From Candidatus Aenigmatarchaeota archaeon (GTDB taxonomy: Archaea; Aenigmatarchaeota; Aenigmatarchaeia; GW2011-AR5), in contig JACPJX010000056.1 of assembly GCA_016187365.1 (NCBI GenBank), positions 1 to 6,579 of the forward strand: DNA of 6,579 nucleotides, written 5' to 3'. Both the position numbers and the translations under genes were made by a program. Positions 1 through 4,263 of this stretch are shown in pieces (the first letter of the stretch is position 1; every line of letters starts with the position of its first letter). A model generated the notes under the pieces. It had not been told where the DNA came from. It saw only the letters and a program-made list of their open reading frames with translations, and searched no databases.

Positions 1-21
1 ATATTTTATAAAAGGCATCAT
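1..21 (-). promoter_or_regulatory. AT-rich box past the lipoprotein gene
   Basis: The minus strand reads CCTTTTATAAAATAT just after the lipoprotein stop. It could be a T-rich terminator for that gene or a TATA box for another minus-strand gene beyond the window edge. The sequence is too short to decide. Confidence 0.25.
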
Positions 22-717
22 TCACGCAGGCACATTCCCGTAAAGTTCGTCAAGCGCCTCCCTGATGTCGGGAGTCATTTCCTGCGAATACGCCACGACA
101 GGGAACAGTATGCTGTGCGAGTTGTTGCTGTGGCCGAAGCCCATGATGTGGCCTATCTCGTGCATTATCTGGACGCGGTTCTCGAGCGTGCCGTAGAGCG
201 GGCCGACTGTTATCTCGCCGCCGACGATGACGCTGTGGTTGGGATACCTGTAGTATACCGGGCTCGCCTCGCCGGCCACCTCCTGCCTGCTGGCGCCCGG
301 CTGTATGTCGTAGGTGTAGTAGTTCTTCGGCGTTACATATATGATGATGCCCTCCATCGGCTTCTCCTCAACCTGTATGAATTTCACTTTTCCTTTCGTC
401 GCGTTCTCCCACGCGCCGAACGCGATTCTTATGTTTTCAAGCGTGAGGTTGTACTTGTAGGCGTTGACCTCGGACTCGTTTATTATGAAATACGGCATCG
501 GCGACCTCGCGACAGGGTTCTTGAGGAGCAGCGGGTGGTCCACGCTTTCCTCAGGCGGTCTGTAGTCCCTGTAGTCGAATTTTTCTTCCGTGACAGGGCT
601 AGAAATTTTTGGCGGTTCCGCGATCTGCCCGCTGGCCTGCGGTATCCCGCGCTCTGCCGCGTAATTCACGCAGCCTGCCAGAAATACAACCGCCGCAAGC
701 GCCATTAAAATTTTCAT
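22..717 (-). CDS. Secreted lipoprotein zinc metalloprotease, matrixin-like
   Basis: This 231-residue protein probably cleaves peptides outside the cell while anchored to the membrane by a lipid. It begins MKILMALAAVVFLAGC, a short hydrophobic signal peptide ending in a lipobox (LAGC) whose cysteine is residue 16. Near the C-terminus is HEIGHIMGFGH, a full HExxHxxGxxH zinc site: H186, H190 and H196 bind zinc and E187 is the catalytic base. This is the metzincin/matrixin signature. The usual Met-turn after it (S-[IV]-M-Y-P) reads S-I-L-F-P, with Leu in place of Met. An in-frame ATG lies further upstream at 762, but that start would read through the tRNA and add residues before the signal peptide, so ATG at 717 is chosen. 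It lies 5 nt after the tRNA 3' end, with no room for a promoter or Shine-Dalgarno outside the tRNA gene. The metzincin assignment is firm; the substrate is unknown. Confidence 0.85.
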   Translation of the reverse strand: MKILMALAAVVFLAGCVNYAAERGIPQASGQIAEPPKISSPVTEEKFDYRDYRPPEESVDHPLLLKNPVARSPMPYFIINESEVNAYKYNLTLENIRIAFGAWENATKGKVKFIQVEEKPMEGIIIYVTPKNYYTYDIQPGASRQEVAGEASPVYYRYPNHSVIVGGEITVGPLYGTLENRVQIMHEIGHIMGFGHSNNSHSILFPVVAYSQEMTPDIREALDELYGNVPA

Positions 718-736
718 ATCAGTGGGCTCGCCCGGA

Positions 737-766
737 AAATCGGCCGCGGGCGGAGCCCGCAAGGCT
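737..766 (-). other. tRNA intron 2 (T-loop 59/60, 30 nt, BHB)
   Basis: This segment interrupts the T-loop after TTCGAA. The BHB consists of the outer T-stem CCCGG/CCGGG, a central helix TTCG/CGAT (three pairs plus a T-T mismatch), a 5' bulge AAA (cut AA|A), inner helix GCC/GGC, a further GCGGGC/GCCCGC stem with loop TCC, and a 3' bulge TTT (cut TT|T). Excision gives the canonical loop TTCGAAT. Without splicing the T-stem and acceptor stem have no 3' partners, so removal is required for a working tRNA. Confidence 0.82.
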
Positions 767-804
767 TTCGAACCGGGGTCTCATGCTCCCTAAGCACGGA
801 TCCT

Positions 805-827
805 TTCTGGAAGATTTTTCTGTCTTT
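805..827 (-). other. tRNA intron 1 (D-loop, 23 nt, BHB)
   Basis: This segment interrupts the D-loop just before A21. The BHB reads, 5' to 3': exon TTGG, 3-nt bulge TTA (cut TT|A), inner helix AAGA, loop CAGAAAAA, TCTT, then CCAG pairing back to TTGG (one G-U), 3-nt bulge AAA (cut AA|A) and exon GGAT. Outside it, D-stem GTCT pairs with GGAT. This 3-4-3 geometry is what the archaeal splicing endonuclease recognises. If the intron is left in, a false D-stem (GTCT/AGAC) can form, but 22 extra bases then separate it from the anticodon stem. Confidence 0.8.
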
Positions 828-850
828 AACCAAGCTAGACTACGAGCCCG
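827..850. repeat. Left direct repeat (attachment-site candidate)
   Basis: A 24-bp perfect match to 2017-2040, reading TAACCAAGCTAGACT then ACGAGCCCG on the plus strand. This copy is the true 5' exon of the tRNA. Identity stops at 826/2016 and at 851/2041, so the repeat equals the 22-nt exon plus the first intron base and one 5' flanking base. Confidence 0.85.
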
Positions 851-890
851 ATAGAAAGAAGTATCTGGATTACAAACTTAAATTTAAGCA
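851..890 (-). promoter_or_regulatory. tRNA promoter supplied by the insert
   Basis: On the minus strand TTTAAGTTT (882-874) lies 25-33 bp upstream of the tRNA first base, the correct place for an archaeal box A. It lies just inside the insert end. The same nine bases occur at 2071-2063, equally placed relative to the second copy of the tRNA 5' end. The site is seen; its use as a promoter is inferred. Confidence 0.55.
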
Positions 891-908
891 AATCAAGTCA
901 AAAGTTGA

Positions 909-927
909 ATAAAAATAGCCGGCTATT
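909..927 (-). terminator. Palindrome plus T-tract after the 63-aa gene
   Basis: On the minus strand AATAGCC is followed directly by GGCTATT (927-914, a perfect 14-bp palindrome) and then a run of T's. As RNA it can form a short stem followed by U's, and it contains the TAG stop. This fits a weak archaeal terminator at the left end of the insert. Confidence 0.4.
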
Positions 928-1114
928 GCCCTAATTCTACCATTCTTTTCTTTGGAAAACCTTTATCTAAGAAAAAGTGCACTTCTCTTAACTCACTTTC
1001 TATAGCTTCGCGTGGCTCCATTCCGTTTTTAATATCTTCTATCAAATCCTCGTAAACTGCTTCCATAAATACAAGGAAGCCTTTGATAGCTTTTTCATTA
1101 AAGCCTTTAGGCAT
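923..1114 (-). CDS. Small acidic helical protein of unknown function
   Basis: This 63-residue protein matches no family I recognise. It has no cysteine, signal peptide or membrane segment and should be largely helical: a central stretch rich in Glu and Asp (AVYEDLIEDIKNGMEPREAIESELREV) followed by a basic turn (FPKKR). It looks like a soluble partner or regulator. It sits inside the tRNA-bounded insert and diverges from the TrmB-like gene, with an inverted repeat between them, so both are probably controlled together. Upstream of ATG is AGGCGATAACT, at best a weak Shine-Dalgarno. Its TAG stop lies in a palindrome followed by T's on the coding strand, a possible terminator. The AT-rich codon use matches its neighbour in the insert. 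Confidence 0.6.
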   Translation of the reverse strand: MPKGFNEKAIKGFLVFMEAVYEDLIEDIKNGMEPREAIESELREVHFFLDKGFPKKRMVELGQ

Positions 1115-1147
1115 AGTTATCGCCTTTTTAGAATAATAATAGTCCGC

Positions 1148-1162
1148 GTAAACTAATTAAAC
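1148..1162 (-). promoter_or_regulatory. TATA box candidate for the 63-aa gene
   Basis: The minus strand reads GTTTAATTAGTTTA here, 35-48 bp upstream of the ATG at 1114. This allows a leader of about 10-20 nt. The operator arm abuts its upstream side, where TFB would bind, so an occupied operator would block it. Confidence 0.4.
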
Positions 1163-1164
1163 TT

Positions 1165-1185
1165 TGTAGTTCAAAATGAACTACA
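1165..1185. promoter_or_regulatory. Perfect inverted repeat, candidate operator
   Basis: TGTAGTTCA (1165-1173), spacer AAA, then TGAACTACA (1177-1185): nine-base arms with no mismatch. It lies in the 108-bp gap between the divergent 63-aa gene and the TrmB-like gene, about 9 bp upstream of the TATA box of the latter and touching the BRE/TATA region of the former. This is the expected size and place for a site bound by a dimeric winged-helix protein. Autoregulation is inferred. Confidence 0.65.
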
Positions 1186-1193
1186 GAAATAGC

Positions 1194-1203
1194 AATTTAA
1201 AGT
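1194..1203 (+). promoter_or_regulatory. TATA box of the TrmB-like gene
   Basis: AATTTAAAGT lies 20-29 bp before ATG 1223, the spacing of a leaderless archaeal mRNA. No Shine-Dalgarno is seen before the start codon. The operator repeat ends 8 bp upstream of this box. Confidence 0.6.
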
Positions 1204-1222
1204 TAATAAGCTCAATAAGACT

Positions 1223-1963
1223 ATGCAAAACGTTTTGATCAAAATAGGACTTTCCAAGCATGAAATAAAAATTTATTTAGCATTACTTCGTTTAGGGACA
1301 GATACCGCATCAAAAATAGCAAGCGAAACAGGAATAGACAGGGCAACAACATATAGATTTCTAACAAGTTTGATAAACAGGGGATTGACAAATTATGCCA
1401 TAGTAAATAATGTAAAATATTTTACCGCATCGGATCCAAATAAGATATTGCTCGATCTAAAAGAGATGCAGGAAGAATTCAAAAAAGTCCTTCCAAAACT
1501 AATTGCTATATCACAAATGCCAAAAGAAGATACAAAAGTAGAGGTATACAAAGGAAAAGAGGGTCTAAAAGCAGTTATACAAAATATAGTAAAAGAAAGA
1601 AAAGATTACACATTTGTCGGAGAGGTTGAAAAATTCTTTGAAGAAATGCCACATTATATATTTCATTGGTTAAAAACCGTAGAAAAAGAAAAAATAAAGG
1701 GCAGATTAATTTGTAAGGAGAATGCAGAATTCAAAGTAGTGAAAACTGAGACTTATAGACTAATTTCTGAAAAATTTATTTCAAAAATATCCACATGGAC
1801 ATATGGCAATAAAACAGCATTTTTTATATGGTCGAAGCCATTTTTTGCAGTCGTCATAGATAACAAAGATGTTACAGAAAGCACACTTAACGTATTCGAA
1901 TATTTGTGGAGATTAAGTAAACGACCATCAAAAATGCACACCGAAAAGCATGCAATAAGGTAG
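1223..1963 (+). CDS. TrmB family transcriptional regulator
   Basis: A 246-residue archaeal DNA-binding regulator. Residues about 5-70 form a winged helix: the LGLSKHEIKIYLALLRLG start is typical of TrmB proteins, and DRATTYRFLTSLINRGL (about 39-55) is the recognition helix and turn. A helical linker (about 75-97) leads to a C-terminal effector domain (about 105-235) with the conserved VYKGKEGLKAV start. TrmB relatives bind sugars or other small ligands there and switch transcription; the ligand here is unknown. No DNA-cutting or transport domain is present. The gene lies in the AT-rich insert, with strongly A-rich codons unlike the outer genes. Its target is probably the inverted repeat just upstream, giving control of itself and the divergent 63-aa gene, and perhaps of host genes. 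The start follows from the TATA spacing. Confidence 0.88.
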   Translation: MQNVLIKIGLSKHEIKIYLALLRLGTDTASKIASETGIDRATTYRFLTSLINRGLTNYAIVNNVKYFTASDPNKILLDLKEMQEEFKKVLPKLIAISQMPKEDTKVEVYKGKEGLKAVIQNIVKERKDYTFVGEVEKFFEEMPHYIFHWLKTVEKEKIKGRLICKENAEFKVVKTETYRLISEKFISKISTWTYGNKTAFFIWSKPFFAVVIDNKDVTESTLNVFEYLWRLSKRPSKMHTEKHAIR

Positions 1964-2016
1964 CCCACAACCCAACCACTTATAACTTACTATTAGCCTG
2001 CGCAGAACCAAACCCA

Positions 2017-2040
2017 TAACCAAGCTAGACTACGAGCCCG
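2017..2040. repeat. Right direct repeat: orphan tRNA 5' exon copy
   Basis: A perfect copy of the tRNA-Pro 5' exon region with no other tRNA parts next to it: reading on along the minus strand I find no D-stem partner, anticodon arm or TTCGAA loop. It lies 26 bp past the adenylate kinase stop codon. It fits the right end of an integrated element better than a separate tRNA gene. Confidence 0.8.
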
Positions 2041-2075
2041 GCATCAAAACTATTGACGGTGAAAACTTAAAGCCG
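2041..2075 (-). promoter_or_regulatory. Ancestral tRNA promoter, now orphaned
   Basis: TTTAAGTTT on the minus strand at 2071-2063 overlaps the adenylate kinase stop codon. It lies 24-32 bp upstream of the orphan exon copy. It was probably the original box A of the tRNA gene before the insertion. Whether it still starts transcription is unknown. Confidence 0.45.
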
Positions 2076-2735
2076 CGCCGGGGGTTTGATGGCCTTTAGA
2101 ATTCTCTCAAAAACTTCCTCCGGCTTTCCGGATGCATCCACTTTGCGCAGCAGTCTTTTCCTTTCGTAATACTTCATGACTTTCTCCGTCTCCTCGTGGA
2201 AGACCTTCAGCCTTTTTCTTATCGTCTCGGGATTGTCGTCATCCCTGTGGCGGAGTTCGGAGCCGCATTTGTCGCATTTCCCCTGAACCTTCGGCGGCAT
2301 GTCCTTCCCGTATATCGCCCTGCATTCCATGCACTGGAGCCTTGACGAAAGCCTTTCAATGACTTTCTTGTCGGGAATGTCGAGATATATGACATGGTCT
2401 ATGTGTATGCCGAGCATCTGCGCCTGCTCTGTGTTGCGGGGCGCCCCGTCAAGGACGAATCCTTTTCTGCATTCCATCAGATTCTTCCTGACAAGCGGTA
2501 TCACGATTTCGGGCGGCAGGAGCTCGCCCCTGTCTATAGCCTCCTTTATCTTTGCGTCCTTCTGCGCCATTTCCCTCAGCAGGTCGCCTGTGCAGACATG
2601 CCGTATCCCCAGTTCTCTTGCGAGCATCTCCGCCTGCGTGCCCTTGCCTGAGCCCTGCGGGCCCATGATAATGATCTGCAAAGGAGTTTCGCTCCTTTGA
2701 GATCCCAAAAAACTTTGTTTTTTGAGGATGTTCAT
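2067..2735 (-). CDS. adk: Adenylate kinase with zinc-finger LID
   Basis: It interconverts ATP + AMP and 2 ADP in the cytoplasm. The P-loop GPQGSGKGTQ spans residues 25-34 when counted from ATG 2735. CTGDLLRE is the AMP-binding helix and LDGAPRNTEQ matches the family LDGFPR motif with Ala for Phe. The LID carries CMEC and CDKC 15 residues apart, a structural zinc site, and RDDDNPETIRKRL is the conserved LID-exit arginine motif. From ATG 2735 the protein has 222 residues and overlaps the upstream gene by ATGA, suggesting translational coupling. However, family members normally start right at the sequence equivalent to QIIIMGP. A TTG codon at 2681 would give that start (204 residues), and a GGAG lies upstream of it inside a hairpin. 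Both starts are possible; the annotated one is favoured by the overlap only. Function is certain, the start is not. Confidence 0.93.
   Translation of the reverse strand: MNILKKQSFLGSQRSETPLQIIIMGPQGSGKGTQAEMLARELGIRHVCTGDLLREMAQKDAKIKEAIDRGELLPPEIVIPLVRKNLMECRKGFVLDGAPRNTEQAQMLGIHIDHVIYLDIPDKKVIERLSSRLQCMECRAIYGKDMPPKVQGKCDKCGSELRHRDDDNPETIRKRLKVFHEETEKVMKYYERKRLLRKVDASGKPEEVFERILKAIKPPARL
2680..2724 (-). promoter_or_regulatory. Two hairpins in the adenylate kinase 5' segment
   Basis: In mRNA sense, CAAAAAAC-AAA-GTTTTTTG (2724-2706, 8-bp stem) is followed by AAAGGAG-CGAAA-CTCCTTT (2698-2680, 7-bp stem). The second stem locks a GGAG Shine-Dalgarno against CTCC directly before the alternative TTG start at 2681. 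They may modulate translation of adk, or merely be coding for the 18-residue N-terminal extension. Confidence 0.45.
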
Positions 2736-3271
2736 TTCACAACCTCATCAATCCTGTCGTGCAGTTCTTTTAAAGTTCCGTTGTTTTTTACCGCTGTATC
2801 GGCGAAACTGAAGCTCTCGGTGAAATGCATCTCCCTTTCCCTCGTTTCCTGGGCGTGAAATTCCCCAAACGTTTTCGGGTCGCCGAGCCTGCCCCTGGCC
2901 TTCAGGCGTTCGTACCTCGTCCTTTTGCCGGATTCTACAAGAATTATCTTTATTCCGCTTCCGAACTCCTTCCTGAGAAGATCGGCATCGCCTTTCGTTC
3001 GCATCTCCTTGAACAGGACTTTCCTGCCGTTCTTCAGGAGTGCCACGCCTTTCTCCAGCGCCCTCTTCGAGAAGTAGTCCTCGCCGTATCTGGCCCTGCA
3101 TTCGCGCGCCACATCCTGCATGTTCTCGCGCGACGGCTCCATACCCTTTCCCTCTGTCACCTCCCTGACGATGTCCCTGAAAGAAACTATCTCATACCCG
3201 TATTTCCTGGATATGTAATCGGCGGCAGTGTCCTTTCCCGAGCCTATGGGCCCGACGATACCGAGAATCAT
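2732..3271 (-). CDS. P-loop nucleotide kinase-like protein (UPF0200/dephospho-CoA kinase-like)
   Basis: A 179-residue soluble P-loop protein of the nucleoside-phosphate kinase superfamily. GPIGSGKDTAADY (residues 7-19) is the Walker A loop in the KDT form seen in small nucleotide kinases and dephospho-CoA kinase-like proteins. VSFRDIVRE (about 29-37) is the substrate-side segment after strand 2, and ESGKRTRYERLKARGR (about 112-128) resembles the arginine-rich LID. This length and motif set fit the archaeal UPF0200 group, whose substrate is not settled; dNMP or dephospho-CoA are possible. It is first in an operon, its TGA overlapping the ATG of adk, so a role in nucleotide or cofactor phosphorylation is plausible. 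The start is the first ATG and puts the P-loop at the usual N-terminal place; a TATA-like TTTTAATC lies 22-29 bp upstream. Confidence 0.72.
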   Translation of the reverse strand: MILGIVGPIGSGKDTAADYISRKYGYEIVSFRDIVREVTEGKGMEPSRENMQDVARECRARYGEDYFSKRALEKGVALLKNGRKVLFKEMRTKGDADLLRKEFGSGIKIILVESGKRTRYERLKARGRLGDPKTFGEFHAQETREREMHFTESFSFADTAVKNNGTLKELHDRIDEVVK

Positions 3272-3306
3272 TATGGGTATTTATCTCCAACGGATTAAAA
3301 CTTACT
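3272..3306. promoter_or_regulatory. Compact 35-bp divergent promoter
   Basis: TATTTATC (3278-3285) lies 22-29 bp before ATG 3307 on the plus strand, and the minus strand reads TTTTAATC (3300-3293) 22-29 bp before ATG 3271. Each TATA box sits near the start of the opposite gene. Both transcripts should be leaderless, and the two pre-initiation complexes should exclude each other. Confidence 0.6.
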
Positions 3307-4164
3307 ATGACTCTGAAGCAGGAACTCAGGAGCGTGCTGACGGAAAAGGAGCTTGCCGTAGCCCCGTCGGCGTTTGACGTTCTCGGCAGCAAAGCCAAGG
3401 CTGTCGCCATAATAGAGATCCCGCCGCAGCTTGAAGGGAAGGAAAATGCGATAGCAGAGGCATTGATGAGAAAGCACAAGAATGTAAAAACAGTGCTAAA
3501 GAAATTATCAGACCTGAAAGGCATTTTTCGCGTTCGTGATTATGAGATTCTGGCAGGCGACAGCAATACGGAAGTCATGCACGTGGAATCAGGATGCCGC
3601 TTCCTTCTGGATCCCCAGAGATGTTATTTCTCGCAGCGCGAAGCTACGGAAAGATTGCGCATTGCTGAAAAGGTAAAGAAAAACGATGTTGTCATGGTTT
3701 TCTTTTCGGGCGTGGGGCCTTACTGCATCATTATAGCAAAGAAGTCAAAGCCCAGGAAGGTTATAGGAATAGAAATAAACGACAAAGCCGTTCTTTATGC
3801 AAGGGAAAATGCGAAGCTTAACAAAATGAACGTGGAAACGATATTCGGCGACGCAAGGCACGAGTCCCGCAGGTTCTGGGGAAAGTGCGACCGCGTCATC
3901 ATGCCTCTGCCCGGAAAGAGCGTTGAATATCTGGAAGATGCGATAAAATGCCTTAAAAACAAAGGCGTAATCCATTTCTACTGTTTTGTAAGCGAGGGAA
4001 CAGTAAACGAAAAAAAGGAAGAATTGACAAAGCTTGTGAAATCATTCGGCTTTCATGCATCAGTCATAGAAACGAGGAAAGTCCTGCCTTACAAACCAAG
4101 AATCTGGAATATGAGGTTTGATTTGGAAATCAGGAAGCGCTCGTCTGCAAAGAGTATGGCTTGA
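3307..4164 (+). CDS. Trm5-like tRNA (guanine-37) methyltransferase family protein
   Basis: A 285-residue class I SAM-dependent methyltransferase of the Trm5/Taw2 type. Trm5 puts a methyl on N1 of G37 in tRNAs such as tRNA-Pro and prevents frameshifting; Taw2 relatives act in wybutosine synthesis. The first 100 residues match the family D2 domain (FDVLGSKAKAVAIIEIPP, 23-40). HVESGCRFLLD (92-102) and YFSQREATERLRIAE (107-121) are the conserved lead-in. Motif I is VVMVFFSGVGP (128-138), IGIEIN (153-158) carries the acidic residue for SAM ribose, GDAR is at 181-184, and DRVIMPLP (195-202) is at the active-site loop. The C-terminus LPYKPRIWNMRFDLEI is also family-typical. The protein appears to lack the N-terminal D1 domain. 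Two variations: motif I lacks the usual Asp (VLDxFAG reads VMVFFSG), and the loop usually reading N-L-P is P-L-P. The family call is firm; which base it modifies is inferred. Confidence 0.82.
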   Translation: MTLKQELRSVLTEKELAVAPSAFDVLGSKAKAVAIIEIPPQLEGKENAIAEALMRKHKNVKTVLKKLSDLKGIFRVRDYEILAGDSNTEVMHVESGCRFLLDPQRCYFSQREATERLRIAEKVKKNDVVMVFFSGVGPYCIIIAKKSKPRKVIGIEINDKAVLYARENAKLNKMNVETIFGDARHESRRFWGKCDRVIMPLPGKSVEYLEDAIKCLKNKGVIHFYCFVSEGTVNEKKEELTKLVKSFGFHASVIETRKVLPYKPRIWNMRFDLEIRKRSSAKSMA

Positions 4165-4187
4165 AAGCCATAGTATTCATACTCTTT
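4149..4187. terminator. Long inverted repeat over the methyltransferase stop
   Basis: AAAGAGTATG (4149-4158) pairs perfectly with CATACTCTTT (4178-4187). Inside, GGCT-TGAA-AGCC (4158-4169 region) forms a second small hairpin that contains the TGA stop (4162-4164). The T-rich right arm would suit transcript termination or protection of the 3' end. Confidence 0.45.
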
Positions 4188-4188
4188 G

Positions 4189-4248
4189 AGATCAAAGTAT
4201 TCAACATACTGCGGGCTTTAGCCCGCAGACTAAGAATACTTATGATCT
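4189..4248. repeat. Nested hairpin, about 60 nt, between genes
   Basis: AGATC and AGTATTC on the left (4189-4202) pair with GAATACT and GATCT on the right (4234-4248). They enclose the very stable CTGCGGGC-TTTA-GCCCGCAG stem (4209-4228). The GC-rich core contrasts with the AT-rich arms. It may be a terminator, a structured small RNA or a cruciform; it lies upstream of the transporter TATA box and so outside its mRNA. Confidence 0.5.
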
Positions 4249-4263
4249 TCTCAATGAATTAAC

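Larger units (their letters stand above)
723..849 (-). tRNA. tRNA-Pro (apparent anticodon AGG) with two non-canonical introns
   Basis: Three exons, 849-828, 804-767 and 736-723, join into a 74-nt cloverleaf. The acceptor stem is GGGCTCG (849-843) with CGAGCCC (730-724), and discriminator A73 is at 723. TA (8-9) follows, then D-stem GTCT with GGAT around loop AGCTTGGTTA, and anticodon stem CGTGC with GCATG around the loop TTAGGGA (793-787). The variable region is AGAC, and T-stem CCCGG with CCGGG encloses TTCGAAT, which is canonical only after splicing. Position 33 is U and the anticodon reads AGG (791-789), decoding the proline codon CCU. G35, G36, G37 and A73 all suit tRNA-Pro. A34 is rare in archaea. 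CCA is not encoded. A TATA-like TTTAAGTTT lies 25-33 bp upstream. I folded this by hand; the two independent BHB motifs and the perfect acceptor and T-stems make a real gene likely. A tRNA relic cannot be excluded. Confidence 0.82.
827..2040. mobile_element. Small integrated element in tRNA-Pro, about 1.2 kb
   Basis: The segment lies between two 24-bp direct repeats, 827-850 and 2017-2040, each made of the tRNA 5' exon plus one base on either side. The interior is clearly AT-rich and A-rich in codon use, unlike the GC-rich genes on both sides. It carries a 63-aa gene, a TrmB-like regulator and a shared operator. Both outer flanks continue minus-strand genes (lipoprotein on the left, adenylate kinase on the right), so the pre-insertion order adk, tRNA, lipoprotein is easily restored. 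No integrase, transposase or terminal inverted repeat is seen. It may be a decayed remnant, an element moved in trans by a host or helper recombinase, or a one-time capture. Archaeal integration more often targets the tRNA 3' half, so use of the 5' exon is unusual. Confidence 0.65.

Noticed and set aside
115..708. Long plus-strand open frame opposite the metalloprotease
   Set aside because: Its product is Arg/Val-rich with no recognisable domain, and the opposite strand has a complete signal peptide and zinc site. It is a GC-rich shadow.
718..762. N-terminal extension of the metalloprotease to an ATG at 762
   Set aside because: It would place 15 residues before a clear lipoprotein signal peptide and is read through the tRNA T-loop intron and 3' exon.
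820..849. D-stem pairing GTCT with AGAC (825-822) and an intron at 25/26
   Set aside because: It pairs well, but no BHB could be found at that junction. The GTCT/GGAT pairing comes with a perfect BHB and normal spacing.
1998..2005. CTGCGCAG palindrome near the right end of the insert
   Set aside because: Eight-base palindromes are common by chance, and no matching copy is seen at the left end.
2017..2040. Independent split-tRNA half gene
   Set aside because: No BHB-like partner or other tRNA segment follows on the minus strand, and the copy explains itself as the end of the insert. It is kept only as a minor alternative.
2299..2700. Plus-strand frames opposite adenylate kinase
   Set aside because: They are antisense to a fully recognisable enzyme and have no family features.
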